Source: Halobaculum litoreum (GTDB taxonomy: Archaea > Halobacteriota > Halobacteria > Halobacteriales > Haloferacaceae). From it: a stretch of DNA of 64,000 bases. Positions 16,406 through 24,467 of this stretch are shown here, one piece after another. How positions within the stretch are numbered: the stretch's first letter is position 1; each line of letters starts with the position of its first letter. A program made the position numbers and the translations under genes. The stretch covers positions 1,426,001 to 1,490,000 of the forward strand of contig NZ_CP126156.1 in NCBI RefSeq assembly GCF_030127125.1. The letters are read 5' to 3'. The notes beneath the pieces were generated by a model that searched no databases, was not told the origin of the DNA, and worked only from the letters and a program-made list of their open reading frames with translations.

Positions 16406-16825
16406 ATGCAGACGGTCCGCGACGGCGACGGCACGCGCTACCTCCTCGTGAAGCGCTCCGCGGAGTCGAGCCTCGTTCGCGACCCCGCCACCGGCGAGGA
16501 GCGCCACCTGCCGAACGGCGACCTCGAACCGGAGGGCGAGTCCGTCCTCGCGGCCGCGGCGGGCGGGCTCCCCGACGGGGTCCGGCGCGCGGTGCTGGCG
16601 TGTCGCGACGAGCGGGCGCTGGGCCTGCTCGTCGAGTTCGCGGATCGGGGACCGCTGTCGGTGCGGACGCTGCTCGACTCGTACGGCCTGTGCGAGTCGG
16701 ACCTCCTCGGCCTGCTCTCGGAGTTCCGCGCGGCCGGGCTGCTCGCGGAGACGACCGTCGCCGGCGAGCGGGGGTACGAACCGACCGAGGCGGCGCTGAC
16801 GGTCGTCGAGCGCTTCCGGCGCTGA
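16406..16825 (+). CDS. Haloarchaeal winged-helix-like protein
   Basis: A 139-residue protein. The N-terminal 45 residues (MQTVRDGDGTRYLLVKRSAESSLVRDP) form a short beta-rich segment that reads like a basic-region cap, and residues about 65-139 look like a winged helix (ALGLLVEFADRGPLSVRTLL ... ESDLLGLLSEFRAAGLLAET ... PTEAALTVVERF). It faces rad50 (convergent, 75 bp apart). It resembles a haloarchaeal family tentatively known to me as DUF7346. DNA binding is inferred from the winged-helix pattern. Confidence 0.65.
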   Translation: MQTVRDGDGTRYLLVKRSAESSLVRDPATGEERHLPNGDLEPEGESVLAAAAGGLPDGVRRAVLACRDERALGLLVEFADRGPLSVRTLLDSYGLCESDLLGLLSEFRAAGLLAETTVAGERGYEPTEAALTVVERFRR

Positions 16826-16900
16826 ACCGCCACGGGGACGCAGGTGACGGAGCCGCGCGGGGGCGCCCCGTGGCACCGCCGTCCGGGCGCCGGCGGCTGG

Positions 16901-19597
16901 TCAGTCGCCCGCGTTCAACTCGGAGCCGATCGTCGCGACCGACGGGTCGCTCGCGCGCTCCACGGTCGAGCGGTTCGACGTCGGGTCCTTCTCGACGCGG
17001 ACCAGTTCGTCGGCGGCCGCGACGAGGTCGTCGTCGTGGCTGACGATCAGGATCTGTCGGACGCCGAAGCCGCGCATCTCGTCGACGAGGTCGGCGAGCC
17101 GCCCGACGTGGCCGGAGTCGAGGAACACCGTCGGCTCGTCGAGGATGAGCGGCGGGGTCGGCGCGGCGCCGTCGATGCCCTCCGCGAGCAGGCGGTAGAC
17201 GGCACACCTGAGCGAGAGGTTGAACAGCGCGCGCTCGCCCCCGGAGAGCTGTTCGGGGTCGAGCGGCTCGCCGTCCTTCTGGTAGACCGTGAGGTCGTAC
17301 TCGGCGTCCAACTCGATGTGTGAGTACGCGTCGTTGGCGTACACCAACTCGAACGTCTCGTTGAGCATGCGTTCGAGGTTCTCGACGTTGGCGCGGCGCA
17401 GCTCGGCGCGGAGGTCGCCGTACATCGCCTCCAACTCCGCCGTCTCGTCGTGGAGGGTCTCCAACTCCTCGACGCGCGCGGCCAACTCGTCCCGGCGCTC
17501 CCGGAGCGACTCCAACTCGTCCAGTTCGTTCTCCACGGCGCCGATCCGGCTCGTCAGGTCGTCGCGACGCTCGCGGAGGTCGGCCAGCGCGTCCTCGACC
17601 TTCTCGAGGTACTGCTCGGCGTTCTCGAGGCTGTCGCGGGCGGACGCGATCTGGTCCTCGTCGACCCGCTCTCGGAGGTCGTCGCGCCGGCTCCGCTTCG
17701 ACGCGAGGAACTCCCGGCGCTCGTCGTTGCGGTCGGCGATGTCGCTCCGCTTCTCGCCGAGTCGCTCCACGTCCGCCTCCGCGTCCGCGATCTCGTCGCG
17801 CGCCTCGGCGACGGCGTCCAGCCGCTCGCGGGCGTCGTCCACCGCCTCGATGTCGGTCTCCAACGCCTCGGCGTCCTCGCGCGCCGCAGCCGCACGCTCG
17901 GCCTGCGTCTCGGCGGCCTCGCGTCGCTCCGCGGCGGTCGCCTCGAGGTCGTCCGCTTCCTCCCGGAGCGCGGCCGCACGCTCGCGCTTCTCGGCGGCCT
18001 CCGTCTCCGCGGTCGCGATCCCGTCCTCGACCAACTCGCGCGTCTCGTCGATCTGGGCGATCCGGCGCTCCGTCTCGACGAGCGTCTCCGCGCGGTCCAG
18101 TTCCGACCGGAGGTCCGCCTCGCGCTCGCGCCGCTCGGCGAGCTCCGCCTCCAGCTCCGCGACGCGCTCGCGGTCCTCGGCGAGCGTGTCGACGTGGGGG
18201 GAGTCGTCGACCGGCTGGCCGCACTCGGGACACTTCCCCTCCTCGAGGAGGCGCTCGGCCTCCTCGACGCGGGACTCGGCGGTGCGCAGGTCCGCGGTTG
18301 TCTCGTTGATCGCCGCCTGCACCTCCGTCAGGTCCTCGCGGACCGACTCCCGGTGTGCCTCCGCCTCGCCGACGGCGACCGGGGCGTCCTCGAACGTCGC
18401 CCGGCGCTCCTCGCGCTCGGCCTCGAGGTCGGCGAAGCGCTCCTCGCGCTCGGCCAGCGTCTCGGCGGCCTCCTCGGCGTCGGCGGCCACCTCCTCGGCC
18501 CGCTCGCGCTTCTCGGCCGCGCGCGACTCGGCGTCGTCGGCCTTCTCGACGAGGTTCTCCGACTGGTTCGTGAACGCGTTCACCCGCGAGCGCGTCTCGC
18601 GCAGTTCCTCGCGGATCGCGTCCTCGCGGTCGTCGAGCGCCGCCCGGCGCGTCGCGAGCGTCTCCGGGTCCGCGTCGGTCGCCTCTGTCGCGGCGAGCCG
18701 GTCGTCGAGCGTGTCGGTCAGGTCGTCGATCTGGTCGCGGAGGTCGGCCACGCGGTCGCCGAGGCGCTCGCGTTCGGCCTCGTCCTCGCGGATGGTCGCC
18801 TCCAACTCCTCGATCTCCGACTCGAGCGAGGCGAGCTCCTCGCGCCGCTCGGCCTGTTCGTCGAGCACCGACTGGGCCTGCTCGCGGCTCCGCTCGGCCT
18901 TCTCCCGCTGGGCCTCGTAGTTCTCGACCTTCTCGTCGACCGACGCCAGCGTCGACCGGAGCGACTGGCGAGTGCCGTGGAGGTCCTTCTCCTCTTTTCG
19001 CTCGACCTGTTCGGCGACGCCGTCGAGCGCGCCGCGCCGCTCCGAGAGGACGTCCTCGACGCCGAGCCGGGCGTCGCCGGCCCGCTCGCGATACTCCTCC
19101 AGCTTCCCGAGTTGGAGGAGGTCGTCGATCATGTCCTGGCGCTCGCTCGGCGTCGCGTTGATCAGCTTGTTCACCTCGCCCTGGCGGACGTACGCGCAGT
19201 TGACGAACGCCTCGGCGTCCATCCGGAGGAGGTCGGCGACGAACGACCGCACCTCGCGCGCGCCGTCGCGGACGACCGCCTCGTCGTCCGACTCGAGGAC
19301 ACACGTCGTCGTCTGGATCTGGTCGCCGTAGCGCTTCAGCTCCCGGCGGACGTGGTACGACCGGCCGTCGTGGGAGAACCACAGCTCCACCTCGCTCTCC
19401 TCGGCGCCGTTCGTCACCACGTCCGCGAGCGTCCCGTCGAGCGCCTTCGAGCCGTACAGCGCGAAGAAACACGCCTCGAGCAGCGAGGACTTCCCGCTCC
19501 CGTTGAGACCGTGGATCACCGTCACGCCGTCGGAGAGCCGGAGGTCGGTGTCGGCGTACGGCTTGAAGTTCCGCAGGCGGAGGCGGTCGAACCTCAC
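16901..19597 (-). CDS. rad50: DNA double-strand break repair ATPase Rad50
   Basis: An 898-residue SMC-like protein. Walker A is GLNGSGKS (residues 30-37), the Q-loop region contains VRQGEV, long coiled coils flank the zinc hook CPECGQP (Cys456 and Cys459), and the C-terminal lobe has the signature LSGGERALFNLSLR and Walker B LILDEPTVFLD. The start is GTG at 19597, whose bases overlap the mre11 stop by 4 (GTGA), so translation is coupled. With Mre11 it tethers and processes DNA ends. Length is typical of archaeal Rad50. Confidence 0.97.
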   Translation of the reverse strand: MRFDRLRLRNFKPYADTDLRLSDGVTVIHGLNGSGKSSLLEACFFALYGSKALDGTLADVVTNGAEESEVELWFSHDGRSYHVRRELKRYGDQIQTTTCVLESDDEAVVRDGAREVRSFVADLLRMDAEAFVNCAYVRQGEVNKLINATPSERQDMIDDLLQLGKLEEYRERAGDARLGVEDVLSERRGALDGVAEQVERKEEKDLHGTRQSLRSTLASVDEKVENYEAQREKAERSREQAQSVLDEQAERREELASLESEIEELEATIREDEAERERLGDRVADLRDQIDDLTDTLDDRLAATEATDADPETLATRRAALDDREDAIREELRETRSRVNAFTNQSENLVEKADDAESRAAEKRERAEEVAADAEEAAETLAEREERFADLEAEREERRATFEDAPVAVGEAEAHRESVREDLTEVQAAINETTADLRTAESRVEEAERLLEEGKCPECGQPVDDSPHVDTLAEDRERVAELEAELAERREREADLRSELDRAETLVETERRIAQIDETRELVEDGIATAETEAAEKRERAAALREEADDLEATAAERREAAETQAERAAAAREDAEALETDIEAVDDARERLDAVAEARDEIADAEADVERLGEKRSDIADRNDERREFLASKRSRRDDLRERVDEDQIASARDSLENAEQYLEKVEDALADLRERRDDLTSRIGAVENELDELESLRERRDELAARVEELETLHDETAELEAMYGDLRAELRRANVENLERMLNETFELVYANDAYSHIELDAEYDLTVYQKDGEPLDPEQLSGGERALFNLSLRCAVYRLLAEGIDGAAPTPPLILDEPTVFLDSGHVGRLADLVDEMRGFGVRQILIVSHDDDLVAAADELVRVEKDPTSNRSTVERASDPSVATIGSELNAGD

Positions 19598-20886
19598 CGC
19601 GAATCACCCAGCGTGAGTTGGCCGTCGTCGCCGTCGGTCGGCGCCTCGGTCGGCTCGCCGGTCGGCTCGGTCCCTTCAGCGGCCTCGCCGCCAGTCGATC
19701 CGTCGAGCTCGGCGTCCGTGTCCGCCGCGTCCTCGTCCGCCCCGGCGGGCGCGGTCGTCTCGTCAGTCCCCCCCGCGTCGTCGTCGGCCAGCCGTTCCTC
19801 GACCCGCCGCTTCACCTCCTCGCGGACGTTCGAGTCCGGGAGGTCGCCCCGAACGACGTCGTCGACGTCGAGGGCCGGTTCGGACAGTCCCAACTCGGCG
19901 ACGCGCTCGCGGACGGCCTCGTCGGGGTCGGCGAAGCTGACCGACAGTTCCGTGTCGGTCTCCACCTCGCGTCGGTCGGTGACGCGGGCGACCAGCGCGC
20001 CGCGCTCGCTGGCGAACTCCTCGACGGCCGCCGGCGCGATGGGGTCGCCGTCGCCGGTCACGCTGACGATGACGACCGCGTCCGCGGCGTCGTGCTCGCG
20101 GACCGCGTCGCGGACGCGGTCGATGCCCTCGGCCGGCCCGAGTTCGGGTTCGACGAACACGAACGGGCGGGTCTCGATGGTCCGCCGCCGGATGTCGACG
20201 ACGCCGTCGCCGGCGTCGGCGTCGGGCCCGAACGAGACGAGGTTGTAGCCGCGCTCGTCGCGCTCGGTCGCCGACGCGCGCTCGGTCGACCCGCAGTACG
20301 TCACCCAGGTGTCGGCCACCGTCTCGACGCCGGGTGCGTGGTTGTCGCCGAGGAGCACGGCGTCGAAGTCGACGGTCGACCGCGCCAGCACCTCCTCGGT
20401 GTCCCAGTCGGCGTGGGCGAACGGCTCGAACAGGCCGTGGCTCACCAGCGCCGCCGTGCCGGCGTCGTGCGGGGCGAACGCGTAGTCGAGCTTGTCGCGC
20501 TGGCTGACGGGGACGTGGTCGAGGCCGTAGAACGCCGTGTCGCCGACGACGACCGGCTCGGCGCCGAGGCGCGTCGCGAGCCCGAGCGACTCGAACAGGT
20601 CGAGCCACTGGCCGCCGCGCGTCGACTCGTGGTTGCCGACGACGGCGAGAAACGGGATGCCGGCGTCGTCCAACTCGCGGAGGGCCGAGAGCACGCCGAG
20701 GAGGTCCGGCAGGTCCGGGCGACGGTCCTGGAAGAGGTCGCCGGCGTGGACCACCGCGTCCACGTCGTCGGCGACGGCGTCGGCCACGACGCGCTCGAAC
20801 GCGTCGAGGAAGTCGGCCCGTCGCTGGGGGGAGTGGTACTGGCGATACCCGATGTGGGTGTCGCCGGTGTGGATGATCCGCGTCAT
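19594..20886 (-). CDS. mre11: DNA double-strand break repair nuclease Mre11
   Basis: A 430-residue phosphoesterase-fold nuclease. Metal-binding motifs appear in order: GDTHIG (Asp9, His11), HAGDLFQD, VVGNHES, SHGLF and LLGDNHAPG, the usual Mn-dependent exonuclease/endonuclease set. The C-terminal 80 residues are a low-complexity Asp/Glu/Thr/Gly tail ending QLTLGDSR. It overlaps rad50 downstream and the small gene at 20883 upstream by 4 bp each (ATGA/GTGA), so three proteins are translated in a coupled series. Confidence 0.96.
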   Translation of the reverse strand: MTRIIHTGDTHIGYRQYHSPQRRADFLDAFERVVADAVADDVDAVVHAGDLFQDRRPDLPDLLGVLSALRELDDAGIPFLAVVGNHESTRGGQWLDLFESLGLATRLGAEPVVVGDTAFYGLDHVPVSQRDKLDYAFAPHDAGTAALVSHGLFEPFAHADWDTEEVLARSTVDFDAVLLGDNHAPGVETVADTWVTYCGSTERASATERDERGYNLVSFGPDADAGDGVVDIRRRTIETRPFVFVEPELGPAEGIDRVRDAVREHDAADAVVIVSVTGDGDPIAPAAVEEFASERGALVARVTDRREVETDTELSVSFADPDEAVRERVAELGLSEPALDVDDVVRGDLPDSNVREEVKRRVEERLADDDAGGTDETTAPAGADEDAADTDAELDGSTGGEAAEGTEPTGEPTEAPTDGDDGQLTLGDSR

Positions 20887-21314
20887 TGGTCGTCGGGTAG
20901 TGCCGCTCCCGGGATATGACTGTCGTGCGTGGGGCGGAAGTGGTCCGCGGCGTCGGCGCCGTCCGCGTCACCGTCGCCGTTCCGCCCCGCGACGCCGCGC
21001 GCGTCCCCGGCGGCGTCCCCACTGTCCCGGTACGCCGTCCGGAACGCGGCGACGGCGTCGAGCACCGCACGGGCGCGTCGGGCGACCGATCGGTCCGCGC
21101 CCCCGCCGTCCGCGACGATCCCGCGGAGGCGGTCGAAGCCGCCGGCCTCGGCGAACGCGGCCGCCGCCGCCACCGACTCCAGCGCGCGCTCGGCGTCCGC
21201 GACGAGCCGTCGCGATCGCTCGTCATCGCGCCCGCGCCGGTCGCCGGTCGCGAGCGCCCGAAGCGTCGCGCGGACCGCGGCGACGTCCCCGTCGGTGTCC
21301 CCTGTCGGTGTCAC
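20883..21314 (-). CDS. Helical protein coupled to mre11-rad50
   Basis: A protein of about 143 residues from the GTG at 21314 (VTPTGDTDGDVAAVRATLRA); the frame is open to GTG at 21383, so the start is uncertain. The core (about 15-105) is helical and Ala/Arg rich (SRRLVADAERALESVAAAAAFAEAGG), followed by a disordered Asp/Gly tail. Its ATGA overlap with mre11 shows it is the first gene of the operon. I recognise no family. A role linked to Mre11-Rad50 is suggested only by tight coupling. Confidence 0.55.
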   Translation of the reverse strand: MTPTGDTDGDVAAVRATLRALATGDRRGRDDERSRRLVADAERALESVAAAAAFAEAGGFDRLRGIVADGGGADRSVARRARAVLDAVAAFRTAYRDSGDAAGDARGVAGRNGDGDADGADAADHFRPTHDSHIPGAALPDDQ

Positions 21315-21404
21315 GGGGGCGGTGGTCCCGGCATCCGGGATGAACCCTCGCACCGCCGCGGCGCGGAGGGGAAGACACACCACCGACCGCGCGAACGTCG
21401 GGGT

Positions 21405-21946
21405 ATGCGGATCGGCGTCGGTTCCGGGAACCCGGTGAAGCGCGAGGCGACCGAGCGGGCCGTGGCGGGGAGCGACGGCTTCGGCGACGGGGCGACCGTC
21501 GCGGCGTGTCCCGTCCCGTCGGGCGTGCCCGAACAGCCCCGCGGGACCGCGGAGACGCGCCGCGGCGCCGTGAACCGGGCGCGGGCGGTGCTCGACGCGG
21601 GCGACGACGACGTGCCGGGCTACGATCTGGGCGTCGGCGTCGAGGGCGGCGTCGCGGGGTTCGACGGCGACGACGCGCTGTTCCTCGTGATGTGGGCCGC
21701 CGTCGCCGACGGGGACCGCCTCGGCGTCGGCACGGGGCCGTCGCTCGTCCTCCCCGAGCGCATCGCCGGGCGCGTCCGCGACGGCGAGGAACTCGGCCCG
21801 GTGATGGACGACGTGCTCGGCGAGGACGAGGTGGCGAGGAAGCAGGGGCCGCGGGCGCGCTCACCGGCGGCCGCGTCGACCGGACGGACGCGCTCCGGAC
21901 CGCCGTGGCGGGGGCGCTCGGCCCGTTCGTCACCGACCTGTACTGA
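21405..21946 (+). pseudogene. Inosine/xanthosine triphosphatase (DUF84), apparent 1-base frameshift
   Basis: Starts MRIGVGSGNPVKREATERAV, the DUF84/YjjX house-cleaning NTPase N-terminus that hydrolyses ITP/XTP to prevent misincorporation, with YDLGVGVEGGV and LFLVMWAAV as further family blocks. The frame breaks at the G run 21845-21848: upstream reading continues VARKQGPRARS, while the expected C-terminus (GALTGGRVDRTDALRTAVAG, ending FVTDLY) is one frame over. Adding one G restores 180 codons in full. Codon use is normal on both sides, so either the sequence lacks a base or the loss is very recent. The restored protein ends 3 bp before the convergent glycosyltransferase gene. Confidence 0.85.
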
Positions 21947-21949
21947 GCC

Positions 21950-23830
21950 TCAGTCGTCGGTGGCGAACTCCGCCGCGCCCTCTGCCTCCCCCTCCTCCAA
22001 CTCCTCCGTCTCGTCGACCGCGGCGGTCAAGGAGACGTTGAGGCCGAGCATGGCGGCGACGCCGCCGACGACGGTGACGACGTTCTTCACCGCGTGGTCG
22101 AGCACCGCCGCGGCGAACGCGACCGCCGCGGGGACGCCGCCGAGGCCGACGACGAGCGCGGTGAAGGCGGCCTCGTACAGCCCGATCCCGCCCGGCGAGA
22201 GGGGGAGCACCTTCGCGAGGTTGCCGACGGAGACGGCGAAGAAGCCGACGACGACCAGCTGCGTGAGCGTCATCGACGCGGTCGCGGCCGGGAACGCCGA
22301 CAGCACGAGCAGCGCGGTCACCACGTCGAGGGTCCAGACGACGACGGAGACGCCGCCGACGCGGGCGAACGACGCCCGCGTGCCGGCGACGGTCTGGACG
22401 CCGGCCGCGAACTCCTCGATGACGCCCGCGACGTACTCGACGTAGCTGTCCTCGGAGAACCGGGAGACGATCGAGCGGACGTAGTTGGTGTCGCTGCGGG
22501 CGGTGGCGACGATGAACAACAGGCTCGCGACCGCGACGACGCCGACGAACGCCGCCACCCGCACAGCCGTCGAGACGGCGCCCGCGGAGACGCCGGGGAC
22601 GTTCCCCGACACCGCCGCGGCGACCGCGCCGGTGCCGTCGGTGACGAGCAGGCCCGCGAGCACGGCGCCGGCCATCGCCGTGATCGTCAGCAGGTCGAAC
22701 ACCCGTTCGGCCGCGAGGGAGGCGAAGCCCGTCGGGTACGGGATGCCGCGGCGCGCCTTCACGACGTACGCCCGGACGGCGTCGCCGGCGCGGGCGGGGA
22801 ACACGAGGTTCCCGGTCTGACTGATGAACACCGCGCCGGTGAGGAAGCCGACCTTCTCGTCGTAGCCCAGTTCGGAGAGGACGTCCCGGTACCGCAGGCC
22901 CCGGAGGGGCCACGAGAGCACGTAGACGACCGTGGCCGCGACCACCGGCACCGGGTCGGCGTCGGAGAACGCCGCGAGCACCGCCGAGGGGTCGAGGTAG
23001 ACGGTCATGAGCGCGAGCGCCGCCACCGTCAGCAGGGCGCCCGCAGCGACCGTCCGCGTCCGGGTGATCCGCGGCGACACCGACAGTTGCCACCACAGCC
23101 GGACGACCTGACTGCCCATCCCGAACACGTCGCGCACGAGGTCGACCTTCGAGTCGCCCTTCGGCTCCCACTCGACGGGGAACTCGGCGACCCGGAGGCC
23201 GCGCCGCTGTGCGCGCACGAGCAGTTCCGTGTCCCAGAACCAGTGGGCGTCCTCCACCTCGTCGTGCAGTTCCTCGAACGCCGTCCGCGACAGCGCCTTG
23301 AACCCGCACTGGTGGTCGCGCAGGTCCGACCGGAGCACCGTCCGCACGAGGAGGTTGAATCCCCGCGAGGGGACGCCGCGCTTGGCCGGCCGGTCGGCTC
23401 GCTCGCCCGGGATCCAGCGGGAGCCGGTCGCCACGTCGTAGCCGTCGCGCTCGATCCGCGCGACCAACTCCTCGAGGTGGCGCATGTCCGTCGCGAGGTC
23501 GGTGTCGAAGTAGACGAGCGTCTCCCCCCTCGCGCGGTCGAACGCGAACTCCAGCGCGCCGCCCCGCCCGAGCCGGCGGTCGCTGTGGACGTGGAACACC
23601 CGGTCGTCCTCGCGGGCGAGGCGCGCGGCGATCTCCGGGGTACGGTCGTCGCAGCCGTCCTCGGCGACGATCACCTCGAACTCGTCGTCCCGGAGGAACC
23701 CCTCGAGGGTCTCGACGGTCGTCCGGACGGTCCCCTCGATCGTCGCCGCCTCGTTGTACGCCGGGAGGACGACGCTGACGCGGACGCTCGGCGCGTCCGC
23801 GGCCGTCGGGGGGTCGTCCGGGCCGCTCAT
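21950..23830 (-). CDS. aglD: AglD-like family 2 glycosyltransferase fused to flippase-like membrane domain
   Basis: A 626-residue protein. Residues about 15-240 are a GT2 dolichyl-phosphate sugar transferase domain: VVLPAYNEAATIEGTV, EDGCDDRT, the metal-binding YFDTDLAT, GSRW, DHQCGFKALSR and FWDTELLVRAQRR. A C-terminal region from about 265 has around eight helices and matches the UPF0104/lysylphosphatidylglycerol-synthetase-like membrane family (GYDEKVGFLTGAVFISQTGN, LSPGGIGLYEAAF). This architecture is that of Haloferax AglD, which charges dolichol phosphate with the last sugar of the S-layer N-glycan. The symbol is given by architecture only; other paralogues share it. Confidence 0.78.
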   Translation of the reverse strand: MSGPDDPPTAADAPSVRVSVVLPAYNEAATIEGTVRTTVETLEGFLRDDEFEVIVAEDGCDDRTPEIAARLAREDDRVFHVHSDRRLGRGGALEFAFDRARGETLVYFDTDLATDMRHLEELVARIERDGYDVATGSRWIPGERADRPAKRGVPSRGFNLLVRTVLRSDLRDHQCGFKALSRTAFEELHDEVEDAHWFWDTELLVRAQRRGLRVAEFPVEWEPKGDSKVDLVRDVFGMGSQVVRLWWQLSVSPRITRTRTVAAGALLTVAALALMTVYLDPSAVLAAFSDADPVPVVAATVVYVLSWPLRGLRYRDVLSELGYDEKVGFLTGAVFISQTGNLVFPARAGDAVRAYVVKARRGIPYPTGFASLAAERVFDLLTITAMAGAVLAGLLVTDGTGAVAAAVSGNVPGVSAGAVSTAVRVAAFVGVVAVASLLFIVATARSDTNYVRSIVSRFSEDSYVEYVAGVIEEFAAGVQTVAGTRASFARVGGVSVVVWTLDVVTALLVLSAFPAATASMTLTQLVVVGFFAVSVGNLAKVLPLSPGGIGLYEAAFTALVVGLGGVPAAVAFAAAVLDHAVKNVVTVVGGVAAMLGLNVSLTAAVDETEELEEGEAEGAAEFATDD

Positions 23831-24099
23831 TGTCGACACGATGGCCGGCCGCGGCGTAAGTACCTTCTGTACTTCCAGCGCGGGGGACACGCGCCGCCGC
23901 GCCGGGGGGGCGTGACCCTCGCGCGATCCGGCGCGCGACCCGCCGGGTCAGTCGCGGCTTACTCGCTGTTAGCCGCGCGTACCGATCGGCCGGATCGGCG
24001 GACGGGACGACGACGGTTGCGTCACCGTAACCACCCGACAGCGGCGTGTTAACCCCGTGTACCAAACCCCCTATGAGGGATCCTACCGTAGTCGGTTGT

Positions 24100-24372
24100 A
24101 TGAGCGCGACGAGTACGGCCGACGCGACCCAGCCCGCGGACGCCGCCGCGGTCGCCGCCGACCTGAACGAGAAGCAACATCGGATCCTCGCGTACCTCCG
24201 CGACCACGCCGCCGAGCAGACCTACTTCAAGTCCCGGCTCATCGCCGAGGAACTCGGCCTCTCGGCCAAGGAGGTGGGCGCCAACATGGCCGCGGTCATC
24301 GACGCCGCCGCCGACATCGACATCGAGAAGTGGGGCTACTCCTCGGGCACGACCTGGATGGTCACGCGGTGA
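24100..24372 (+). CDS. Small haloarchaeal winged-helix-like protein
   Basis: A 90-residue protein: a 20-residue disordered start, then DLNEKQHRILAYLRDHAAEQ, TYFKSRLIAEELGLSAKEVG, ANMAAVIDAAADIDIEKWGY, SSGTTWMVTR. The order helix-HTH (LIAEELGLSAKEVGANMAA)-wing-like beta hairpin suggests a compact winged HTH, possibly the family remembered as DUF7123. It begins a plus-strand group with pyruvate kinase 95 bp later. The ATG at 24100 is preferred over an upstream in-frame ATG at 24046. DNA binding is inferred. Confidence 0.72.
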   Translation: MSATSTADATQPADAAAVAADLNEKQHRILAYLRDHAAEQTYFKSRLIAEELGLSAKEVGANMAAVIDAAADIDIEKWGYSSGTTWMVTR

Positions 24373-24433
24373 GGCGGCCGGCCTGTCGACCGGCCGGACT
24401 GTTCACTCGGACGCGAGTTGCGCTCCGTAGGCC

Positions 24434-24439
24434 TTTATA
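24434..24439 (+). promoter_or_regulatory. TATA box of pyruvate kinase
   Basis: The hexamer tttata lies 29-34 bp ahead of the pyk ATG at 24468 in a G+C-rich context, consistent with a leaderless haloarchaeal transcript. Confidence 0.6.
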
Positions 24440-24467
24440 GCGGCGCGCGAGAGGTGCCGGTAAGACC

